A stretch of DNA of 45,414 bases. Origin: Bacillus wiedmannii (lineage in GTDB: Bacteria; Bacillota; Bacilli; Bacillales; Bacillaceae_G). Made by a program: the position numbers and the translations under genes. The stretch is from assembly GCF_001583695.1 (NCBI RefSeq), contig NZ_LOBC01000031.1, positions 1 through 45,414 on the forward strand, in the 5' to 3' direction. Every line of letters begins with the position of its first letter. The stretch's first letter is position 1. Under the pieces are notes generated by a model. It did not search any database. It was given only the letters and a program-made list of their open reading frames with translations, and was not told the origin of the DNA. Below are positions 38,112 through 44,767 of this stretch, one piece after another.

Positions 38112-38146
38112 AAAGCCGACTCATATCAAGCTGAGTCGGCTTTGTT
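38112..38146. terminator. Bidirectional terminator
   Basis: The stem AAAGCCGACTCA/TGAGTCGGCTTT with loop TATCAAGC lies between the plus-strand debris and the minus-strand immunity gene. Confidence 0.88.
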
Positions 38147-38152
38147 TAGTTT

Positions 38153-38455
38153 TTATTCTTTACTTTTTATAGCTTCTTTTAGTATTTCAAGGGTCTGCTG
38201 TAACCATTCTATAGCTGTTAAGTTTAATGCAGGGAAATAAATGTAAGCATTATATTTAATAAATTCCTCTTTTTCACTATCAGTTAGATTACTGTTTAAA
38301 AACAAAAGTATATCATTTTTAGTATTTTCGATACATATTTTAGTAACTTCCATTATAAATTCATTAAGAGCTTCCTCAGGTGATTCAATATCTTGGTGAA
38401 ATGTTCCTGCTAAGAAATCACCTAATTCTTCATAATGGCTATATTTATTTTCCAT
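38153..38455 (-). CDS. Toxin-immunity protein (CdiI_2-like)
   Basis: 100 residues, acidic and helical. The N-terminal ELGDFLAGTFHQDIESPEEALNEFI is the hallmark block of CdiI_2-type contact-dependent-inhibition immunity proteins. Begins 12 bases after the stop of a toxin C-terminal fragment, with AGGAGA as ribosome site, the expected toxin-then-immunity order. The gene looks intact although its toxin is gone, so it may now be an orphan protector. Confidence 0.75.
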   Translation of the reverse strand: MENKYSHYEELGDFLAGTFHQDIESPEEALNEFIMEVTKICIENTKNDILLFLNSNLTDSEKEEFIKYNAYIYFPALNLTAIEWLQQTLEILKEAIKSKE

Positions 38456-38467
38456 ACAAATTCTCCT

Positions 38468-38599
38468 CTACTTTTCTGGATATCCTGTAATAATAAAACT
38501 TCCTTGGTTATCTTTTTTCAAAACAATCACAGCATTTTCCACATCTAAAGCACCATTTGATCCTCTTTCGACATATCGTCCAAGTATACTATTACCGTT
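38468..38599 (-). pseudogene. C-terminal remnant of a secreted polymorphic toxin
   Basis: About 43 codons open to a TAG: SILGRYVERGSNGALDV then VENAVIVLKKDNQGSFIITGYPEK. The ending (hydrophobic strand, LKKD turn, then a GYPE-type end) is typical of small nuclease toxin tips of the CdiA/WXG-LXG class. An in-frame TAA at 38600-38602 precedes it and only about 22 bases separate it from the upstream helper gene, so nearly the whole toxin has been deleted. Confidence 0.6.
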
Positions 38600-38621
38600 T
38601 TACTTTACGTAGGTTATTACA

Positions 38622-38897
38622 TTAGCGAAAAATATTTTGAAGTTCGTTATCCATTCTCTCAAAATCGTTAGCTACCGAATGAATATTATCAATCGCTTGT
38701 TGAAAAGCAGCAGAAAATTGTTTCGTTAAATCTAAAACTTGTTGATTCGCTTCTTGTGCTTTGGAATTAACAGATAGTGTTGTACGCGTCGCCTTTGTTA
38801 TAGAACGACTTGTTGCACTTTGAAGCCTGTCAGAGGCTAATCCCATTTTCGTAGCAATTTGTGTTGCTGTTTGTAAATTACTTTGGAATTTTCCCAT
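38622..38897 (-). CDS. WXG100-like small helical protein (type VII secretion, TIGR04197/DUF3130-like)
   Basis: 91 residues, nearly all helical: MGKFQSNLQTATQIATKMGL...SSxxx-type Ser/Thr-rich turn...QANQQVLDLTKQFSAAFQQAIDNIHSVANDFERMD. Matches in size and texture the small helical partners encoded in front of LXG toxins and exported by the Esx/type VII system. Ribosome site GAAAGGATTCAAGTA before ATG. It now heads an eroded toxin operon. The exact subfamily is from memory. Confidence 0.68.
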   Translation of the reverse strand: MGKFQSNLQTATQIATKMGLASDRLQSATSRSITKATRTTLSVNSKAQEANQQVLDLTKQFSAAFQQAIDNIHSVANDFERMDNELQNIFR

Positions 38898-39378
38898 TAC
38901 TTGAATCCTTTCTATACTTAATAAACCATGAAAATTATACCATATTAGTATAAATTTTTATATTGACAGAGAGCCTTTGTTGGGGGGGTTTTTTTTAGAG
39001 TCTAAAAGGCAATAATTCCGAGAAATACCTTTGTGCGAACGCGGTAAAAAGGATTTAACGATTTATGATACGGATAGTTATAGAACAGTCGAAATTTATT
39101 GCAGAGCGACAATCGTAAATATACACGAAATGAGCGCCGCAGAATTTATTGAAGCGGTACTAGAGAGACAGAATTAAACCAGCGGCAACTGGTCGGAAAA
39201 CAAACCCGGGCAAGGTAAGACGAAAACGATGACGGCAATTTTATATATAGAACGAGTAAAGAGCGTGCGGCCTACACACGTTCTTTTTTACGTTTATTTA
39301 ATCGGAAAATGCGCGACGAAGGACCCGCTCGTGTCCTAATAAGTATAGGCGGTAAAAATTACGAAGGAGGACGTTTGT
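38898..39378. other. Prophage debris between eroded toxin locus and replication-gene stub
   Basis: About 480 bases without an intact gene. 39025-39178 is an open plus-strand fragment beginning REIPLCERGKKDLTIYDTDS and ending AAEFIEAVLERQN before TAA; it has no start and resembles small phage proteins. A terminator (39255-39290) follows. The rest shows nothing I can name. Confidence 0.5.
39255..39291 (+). terminator. Terminator-like hairpin in prophage remnant
   Basis: The stem GAGCGTG/CACGTTC (one G-U) with six Ts after it. Confidence 0.6.
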
Positions 39379-39609
39379 ATGGAAAAAGAAACTGAAGATG
39401 CAGATATCCTAGCGGAAGATACACTTAAAAAACATTTCGGCGATCCTACCGGTTTTTCACGTGTATCGAATTCGCTGGTAAGACTATACACGTTATTACC
39501 TGAATTTAATTCCGATGTTGTGGGTTTGTATGCTTATATGTGGTCTTGGCGGATGCTCTATTTTTTTGTCTTAAAAATGAGTTCTATTAGTTTTCCGATC
39601 TCTATTTAA
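39379..39609 (+). pseudogene. 5' stub of a phage replication protein
   Basis: A good ribosome site (GAAGGAGGA) precedes ATG. The first 54 residues or so, including GFSRVSNSLVRLYTLLPEFNSDVVGLYAYM, look like the N-terminus of phage/plasmid replication initiators with a winged-helix (DnaD- or RepA-like) domain. After about 39540 the frame runs antisense through the end of the integrase gene and ends in unrelated residues. This is a deletion junction. Confidence 0.6.
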
Positions 39610-40626
39610 AGGTGCAACGACCTGTTTAATTATCGAATGTTGATTCTGCTGATCTACTAGCGATTGTTTTGATAGATGAGTGTATCGCATAACCATCCGT
39701 AAATCACTGTGACCTAATATGAGTTGTAAATGGCGTAAATCCATGCCTGACTCTAATGCAGCGGTAGCACTCGTATGTCTGAATAAGTGCGGGTGTACGT
39801 TTTTCTTTATTCCCGCTCTCTTAGCGAATGACTTTAAACGCTTATTAAAGTGGTCCTTATCGATTGGTTCGCCTTAGTTGGTTAAGAATATATATTCACT
39901 ATCGAAATCAACTTTATTCCCCGTTATCAACTCGATAATAAATTTGCTCGTCTGTTTCTGTATTGGGACTATCCGATATTTTCTACTCTTTGCATTCCGT
40001 CCTCTTACATGTATAACGTTATCCTCAAAATCGATATCGTTAATAGTTAACGTTAAAGCCTCGCTAATCCGTAGCATTCCATCTAGTAAAACGTTCATTA
40101 ATACGAAGTCCCTAAAATCGCTAAATTTTCTTTTGTCAGGTGCGTTTAGTAGTTGTTTTACTTCAACTAAAGATAACGTTTCGATTTCCTCCAAAGGTTC
40201 GTTAAGATTTTTAACTTTTAGCAAAGGATTTTCGTCTATTATTCGTTCTTCATATAAATACCGGCTAAATGCTCGTAAAGTTTTTAGTCTAGTATTAACG
40301 GTAGATTCCGACAAACCAACCGTCATATATTTCTCTTTCTTAAAACGATGCCCCTCGAATTTAACTTTTTCATTTCGCATATAAAGGACATAGTTTCGGA
40401 TTATATCTGTATCAAGAGCGACTAAATTATGCGCTATATCTTTTTCGTTTAAATACTCGATAAAATAATGAAAGTTTTCACGGTATTGACGTAAGGTACC
40501 AGGCGCTCGTCCTTCGGCTTCTTTTACGTGAGTGAATGTTGTAAATAGAACGTGTAAATCGTCTAAGGTACGACGAGTAGTACGCGTTTGTTTTATACGT
40601 TTACCTTTCAAACGATTAGAAGACAA
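39571..40626 (-). pseudogene. Tyrosine recombinase (phage integrase) with one in-frame stop
   Basis: One frame of 351 codons broken only by TAA at 39874-39876 (codon 251). Before it: an N-terminal SAM-like core-binding domain (about 25-125) and catalytic Arg186 in DGMLRISEA. After it: His280 and Arg283 in HPHLFRH, His306 in LGHSDLR and Tyr315 in MRYTHL. Every catalytic residue is kept, so a single base change (probably from a Tyr codon in a FLTNYGEP-like sequence) inactivated it. The start is TTG with AAAGGGGG upstream. It sits 160 bases from tRNA-Val. Confidence 0.85.
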
Positions 40627-40627
40627 A

Positions 40628-40666
40628 CAAAAAACCCCCTTTCCGTTTTATAACGAAATAGGAGGT
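40628..40666 (-). terminator. Hairpin with T run over the integrase ribosome site
   Basis: On the minus strand AAACCTCC...TTTCGTT pairs with AACGGAA..GGGGGTTT, followed by TTTTTTG. It could stop transcription entering the integrase, and its 3' arm holds the integrase Shine-Dalgarno. Confidence 0.65.
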
Positions 40667-40785
40667 TTCCATACCGACATACAGTTTGGCGGTGTACCGT
40701 AACCCTGTCGGCTAAATCAATGAGTAAATCATCGCATAAAAATAACGCTCTATCCGTTGATAGAACGTCATTTCATCGTATTTTA

Positions 40786-40858
40786 TGACCCCGGAGAGGC
40801 TCGAACTCACGACCTCCACCCTGTCAAGGTGGCGCTCTCCCTGCTGAGCTACGGGATC
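40786..40858 (-). tRNA. tRNA-Val (GAC)
   Basis: 73 bases. Acceptor GATCCCG/CGGGGTC, D-arm GCTC/GAGC, anticodon arm CCACC/GGTGG with loop TTGACAG (anticodon GAC), variable AGGTC, T-arm GTGAG/CTCTC with loop TTCGAGC, discriminator A. The T-stem has one T-T mismatch and CCA is not encoded. The 3' end faces the integrase pseudogene, the usual geometry for a phage attachment site. No second copy of its 3' end was found in the window. Confidence 0.85.
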
Positions 40859-40914
40859 TTCAAAAATGATTATGTATTTGTAATTTTAATCATTATGTTA
40901 AAGTAATTATACAT

Positions 40915-40929
40915 AATTTACTGAAAATT
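40915..40929. promoter_or_regulatory. CodY-like box
   Basis: AATTTACTGAAAATT, 14 of 15 to the CodY consensus, between tRNA-Val and the CxxC gene. The target is unclear: about 57 bases upstream of the tRNA on the minus strand, or downstream of the CxxC gene. Confidence 0.5.
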
Positions 40930-41045
40930 TACAATATTTTTTGTAGTAAGTTTTTAAAGAGGTAGTGTAATAGAAAATAGTTTTTATTTTAGAGGTGTAT
41001 TAGTATGTATGTTTTTATATGTAATAAATAGAAGATACTGAGGTG

Positions 41046-41270
41046 TTATGACTTCCGATACCAATCCAAAGGCCCCTCATCACTCAAATCAACTAGAAAA
41101 GGGAATAAGAAATGTAAAGGTAAGCTTATAAGTTCTGGCATAGCGTTCAATGTTTTCTTTGATAGATATTGTCTTCTGAAACAATACGGGCAATCTATTT
41201 CGAATGTCACGAGTATCGACCATACATCTTTTATTGTCCACTTCGTTTTACAATATGTACAACGCGCCAT
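41046..41270 (-). CDS. CxxC...CxxC small protein (TIGR04104-like)
   Basis: 74 residues from ATG 41268-41270 with GAGGAGG six bases upstream. MARCTYCKTKW and, about 30 residues on, CPYCFRRQYLSKKT form a paired CxxC zinc site, the pattern of the short cxxc_20_cxxc proteins common in Bacillus. A hydrophobic stretch (ISLPLHFLFPFLV) follows. Unknown function. The longer frame to 41312 lacks a ribosome site. Confidence 0.75.
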   Translation of the reverse strand: MARCTYCKTKWTIKDVWSILVTFEIDCPYCFRRQYLSKKTLNAMPELISLPLHFLFPFLVDLSDEGPLDWYRKS

Positions 41271-41555
41271 GGGGTTCCTCCTCATTTTAAGTTTTCTTCT
41301 AGTATATTCCATTCTATTGTACGAAAGTCATTTGTATTTTGTGTGATAAAATGTAATTTGTTTTATTTTTATGTGGATCTATTAGGTCATTTATGATCAT
41401 TTACATATCGTTTGATCTTTTTGCAGGGTGATAGGTTTTCAGTTTTAATATGCAAATTGGCCAATATATCCTTTTTACAATTTACTTAAAATCATGTATA
41501 ACAGAGATACAAGATTATTTCATAAATATTCAGAAGTAGAGGGAGAATTATTGTA

Positions 41556-41783
41556 ATGGTAAGAAAAACGTTCAAGATGCGCGTATCTAGAAATAGAACA
41601 ATTTCGATTAATGGCTCAATTCTTGATGTGGATGTTACACATGATGAGTTTTTACAAGAGTTTGTTGAGTGGGTCGATTCTAAAGGTTGGTCGTTTATGG
41701 GGATGACAGATGAGATTACGCCTGAAGAAGCTAGCCAAAAGTTAATAGATTCGTTGATTGATGAGAAGGATAAGAAAGAATAA
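41556..41783 (+). CDS. Small conserved-looking protein, unknown
   Basis: 75 residues. A basic N-terminus (MVRKTFKMRVSRNRT), short strands, then VTHDEFLQEFVEWVDSKGWSFMG and an acidic Lys/Glu-rich end. No membrane segment. Ribosome site GAGGGAG. I do not recognise it. Confidence 0.62.
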   Translation: MVRKTFKMRVSRNRTISINGSILDVDVTHDEFLQEFVEWVDSKGWSFMGMTDEITPEEASQKLIDSLIDEKDKKE

Positions 41784-41938
41784 CTCCTTCTTATTTTTTA
41801 TTGTATATTTATGTTCTTCATCGTAAAAATATGATATAGTAAAAAACAGTGAATATTCTTCCAATTTAATACAAATTACATATGGATTGGTAGATTCAGT
41901 TTTTAAACTGTGAGAGTATAGTGAAAAGGGAGAGTCAT

Positions 41939-43225
41939 ATGGTAAATTTTAAGGAAATTTTGGCTTTTATTACCGTTATTTGTTTATTTTTTTTGACACC
42001 TATGACGTTACGTGCGGAGACGAATATTGGAGTGAATCCAGAACAAGTGGCACCACCACCTGCGGAAGGACCAAATGTTTTTAGTCAGTTTGCAACTACG
42101 ATTGATGCAAAAACTGGAGATGTTTTGTATAACAAAAACGCACATCATCGTGCATTTCCGGCTAGTATGACGAAAGTGTTAACAGCGATTTTACTTATGG
42201 AGCATACGAAGCCAGAGGATCAATTTACGTTTTCGCAATTAGCATTAGATCAAGAGAAGAGTAATTATCAAATTGAATTTCAACCTGGTGAGACGATTAA
42301 TAGAAATACTGCGCTTATGATTTTAATGGTGCTGAGTGCAAATGATGTGTCGTATGCGATTGCGGAGCGTATTGGCGGAAATGTTGAGAAGTTCGCTCAT
42401 ATGATGAATGAGAAAGCAAAGCAATTAGGGGCTACAGATAGTCACTTTGTAACGCCAAATGGATTGCATGATCCAAACCATTATACGACGCCGTATGATA
42501 TGGCTATGATTACGAGAGGTGTACAAAAGTATCCTGAGATTTTACAAGCGATGAATACGAAAAGGACGACGGTTACGACATCTAGCCAGACGGTTTCTAT
42601 TTTTAATAAGTCTACTTATTTTGAAAATCCATATAGCATTGGCGGGAAGACGGGTTTTACAAATGAAGCGCGTAATACACTCGTTCTATTAAATGAGAGG
42701 GATGGTAATCGCATTATAAATGTAGTAATGGCTTCCCAAAGACCTGAAATTTATGAAGATTTGAAGCAGATGGCGGATTATTCTTTCGGTCAATTTGTGA
42801 AGCAAACTGTATTAGATAAACATAGCTGGCATCAAAAGGCAACGTATTTAAATAAAGATATTGATAGCGAGCTTGAAAAAAGTGCAGAGCTTATGCTTAA
42901 GAAAGATGAAGGTAAAAATGTGAGGACGATTTTCCGTGCGGCTTCATTAGATAAAGATTCTTTGTATCATAAAGGAATTCATCGTGGTGAGGTAGTTGGT
43001 GCAGTTGACATCACGAAAAATAATCAAACAATTGCGACGATAAATGTTCTTTCAAAAGAAGATGTTACTTTTCCGATGCCTAAAAAAGATACGGCTACGC
43101 TTGAAGTAAATGAATCAAATGTAAAAATAATAAGCATTGGGATAGGTGCCGCTGTACTATTTGGAGCCATTTTATTTGTAGTGCTACGCCGAAATACAAC
43201 AGGAATGAAATCAGAAGAAAAATAA
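41939..43225 (+). CDS. D-alanyl-D-alanine carboxypeptidase (peptidase S11, DacF-like)
   Basis: 428 residues. Signal peptide (about 1-26, ending LRAET), catalytic Ser76/Lys79 in ASMTK, second motif SAN at 133-135, KTG at 237-239, and a C-terminal membrane helix (about 395-415) with a short basic tail. Removes the terminal D-Ala of peptidoglycan stem peptides on the outer face of the membrane. ATG 41939 follows GGGAGAG; an upstream GTG (41921) overlaps no good site. Which of the DacA/DacF paralogues it is cannot be settled. Confidence 0.9.
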   Translation: MVNFKEILAFITVICLFFLTPMTLRAETNIGVNPEQVAPPPAEGPNVFSQFATTIDAKTGDVLYNKNAHHRAFPASMTKVLTAILLMEHTKPEDQFTFSQLALDQEKSNYQIEFQPGETINRNTALMILMVLSANDVSYAIAERIGGNVEKFAHMMNEKAKQLGATDSHFVTPNGLHDPNHYTTPYDMAMITRGVQKYPEILQAMNTKRTTVTTSSQTVSIFNKSTYFENPYSIGGKTGFTNEARNTLVLLNERDGNRIINVVMASQRPEIYEDLKQMADYSFGQFVKQTVLDKHSWHQKATYLNKDIDSELEKSAELMLKKDEGKNVRTIFRAASLDKDSLYHKGIHRGEVVGAVDITKNNQTIATINVLSKEDVTFPMPKKDTATLEVNESNVKIISIGIGAAVLFGAILFVVLRRNTTGMKSEEK

Positions 43226-43234
43226 ATTACTAGT

Positions 43235-43273
43235 AAAAAGACTGTGAAGAGACTTTGTCACAGTCTTTTTTGT
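43235..43273 (+). terminator. Terminator of the carboxypeptidase gene
   Basis: The stem AAAAAGACTGTG/CACAGTCTTTTT with a further T run. Confidence 0.88.
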
Positions 43274-43345
43274 ATATATAAAATAACTAATAATTGTAAA
43301 TTTTCTTATTGCATTTACGAGTTGTTCGTTATATTATTTAGTTGT

Positions 43346-43361
43346 GTTCTTGTTAGAGAAC
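43346..43361. promoter_or_regulatory. SinR-like operator upstream of sipW
   Basis: GTTCTTGTTAGAGAAC: two convergent copies of the SinR box GTTCTYT (6/7 and 7/7) as a dyad, about 55 bases upstream of the sipW ATG. Confidence 0.7.
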
Positions 43362-43416
43362 TGATTGAGTATTATATACTCCAAATAATATAAAACAACG
43401 GAGAGGGAGAGAGACG

Positions 43417-43986
43417 ATGAAATTAATTTGGAAAGTGATTAGCAACGTTATCTCGTTTGTTTTATTTGCATTAATGGTTTTTCTAGCTTTTGTAGTTATT
43501 TCGTCAAAAGCGAGTGGCGGAGATCCAACAGTGCTGGGATATCAATTTAAATCAGTGCTATCAGGATCGATGGAACCGACATTTTTAACAGGATCAATCA
43601 TTGCGATAGAACCGACGAAAGATGGTTCGAAATATCAAAAAGGTGATGTTATTACCTTTAAAGAGAAAGATGAAAAAATTATCACTCACCGTATTATCGG
43701 TGTGAAAGATACAAATGGAAAAGTAATGTATGAAACAAAAGGTGATAACAACAACGGTCCTGATTTAGAACCAGTACGTGCGGAGAATGTAATTGGGAAA
43801 TATGCAGATATTACAGTTCCTTATGCAGGATATGCATTAAATTATGCTAGTTCAAAGGCTGGAGCTGCATTGCTTCTTATTATTCCAGGAGTCTTTTTAT
43901 TAGGCTATTCTGCGATTTCTATTTTTGGTGCGATTCGCAGCATTGACGGAGAAAAGAAAGAGAAAAAAGTAGAACAATCCGTCTAG
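43417..43986 (+). CDS. sipW: Signal peptidase I, SipW (ER-type)
   Basis: 189 residues. N-terminal membrane helix (about 8-30), catalytic Ser51 in SGSMEP, His91 in ITHRIIG in place of the bacterial Lys, GDNNNGPD, and a C-terminal helix (about 150-172). The Ser/His dyad marks the ER-type SipW peptidase, which processes TasA-type fibre proteins. Followed 56 bases later by its substrate gene. Ribosome site GGAGAGGGAGAG. Confidence 0.95.
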   Translation: MKLIWKVISNVISFVLFALMVFLAFVVISSKASGGDPTVLGYQFKSVLSGSMEPTFLTGSIIAIEPTKDGSKYQKGDVITFKEKDEKIITHRIIGVKDTNGKVMYETKGDNNNGPDLEPVRAENVIGKYADITVPYAGYALNYASSKAGAALLLIIPGVFLLGYSAISIFGAIRSIDGEKKEKKVEQSV

Positions 43987-44048
43987 TTCGTTTGGTTATA
44001 CTTTCCGTTTAGGAAGTTAACAAATATATAGATTAAGGGGATATGGAC

Positions 44049-44636
44049 ATGACTTTAAAGAAAAAATTAGGTATGGGTATCGCATCAGCAGTGTTAGGGG
44101 CAGCATTAGTTGGCGGAGGAACATTTGCATTTTTCAGTGATAAAGAAGTGTCAAACAATACATTTGCGGCTGGTACACTGGATTTAGCATTAAATCCATC
44201 AACAGTTGTTAATGTATCGAATTTAAAACCTGGTGATACAGTTGAAAAAGAATTTAAATTAGAAAATAAAGGTACATTAGATATTAAAAAAGTTCTATTA
44301 AAAACAGACTATAGTGTAGAAGATACGAAGAAAGATAATAAAGATGATTTTGGTAAACATATTAAAGTAACATTCTTAAAAAATGTAGATAAGCATGAAA
44401 CGATTGTGAAACAAACTACATTAGATAAATTGAAGGGTGATACACTTACAGCAGTAGATAATGATTTAGCTGCTTGGTTCTGGGATGAAAAAGGTATTTC
44501 TGCAGGTAAATCTGATAAATTCAAGGTGAAATTTGAGTTCGTTGATAATAAAAAAGATCAAAATGAATTCCAGGGTGATAAGTTACAATTAACTTGGACG
44601 TTTGATGCACAACAAACAGAAGGTGAAACAAAATAA
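44049..44636 (+). CDS. TasA/CalY-family biofilm fibre protein (camelysin)
   Basis: 195 residues from ATG 44049, eight bases after AAGGGG (ATG 44043 is too close). Signal peptide MTLKKKLGMGIASAVLGAALVGGGTFA is cut near FFSDKEVSNNTFAAGTLDLAL, the conserved start of mature TasA/CalY. Beta-rich, secreted, forms amyloid-like fibres; camelysin has also been described as a casein-cleaving metalloprotease. The position next to sipW is that of tasA in B. cereus, but the sequence may be nearer calY, so I give no symbol. Confidence 0.92.
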   Translation: MTLKKKLGMGIASAVLGAALVGGGTFAFFSDKEVSNNTFAAGTLDLALNPSTVVNVSNLKPGDTVEKEFKLENKGTLDIKKVLLKTDYSVEDTKKDNKDDFGKHIKVTFLKNVDKHETIVKQTTLDKLKGDTLTAVDNDLAAWFWDEKGISAGKSDKFKVKFEFVDNKKDQNEFQGDKLQLTWTFDAQQTEGETK

Positions 44637-44641
44637 TATGT

Positions 44642-44674
44642 AAAAGGGCTATCAAATGGATAGCCCTTTTTCTA
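44642..44674 (+). terminator. Terminator of sipW-tasA/calY
   Basis: The stem AAAAGGGCTATC/GATAGCCCTTTT with loop AAATG and a T-rich tail. Confidence 0.88.
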
Positions 44675-44705
44675 TTTTTCTAGTATATAGCTATCATTTT
44701 GTATC

Positions 44706-44745
44706 GTTCTTTATTATAATAAAAGTAACGTTCTGTATAGAGAAC
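44706..44745. promoter_or_regulatory. SinR-like sites upstream of the last gene
   Basis: A perfect GTTCTTT at 44706-44712 overlaps a TATAAT (44715-44720), and a dyad GTTCTGTATAGAGAAC lies at 44730-44745. The dyad has the same architecture as the one before sipW, which suggests shared SinR control. Confidence 0.65.
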
Positions 44746-44767
44746 ATCTTGTTCGATGGGAGAGATT

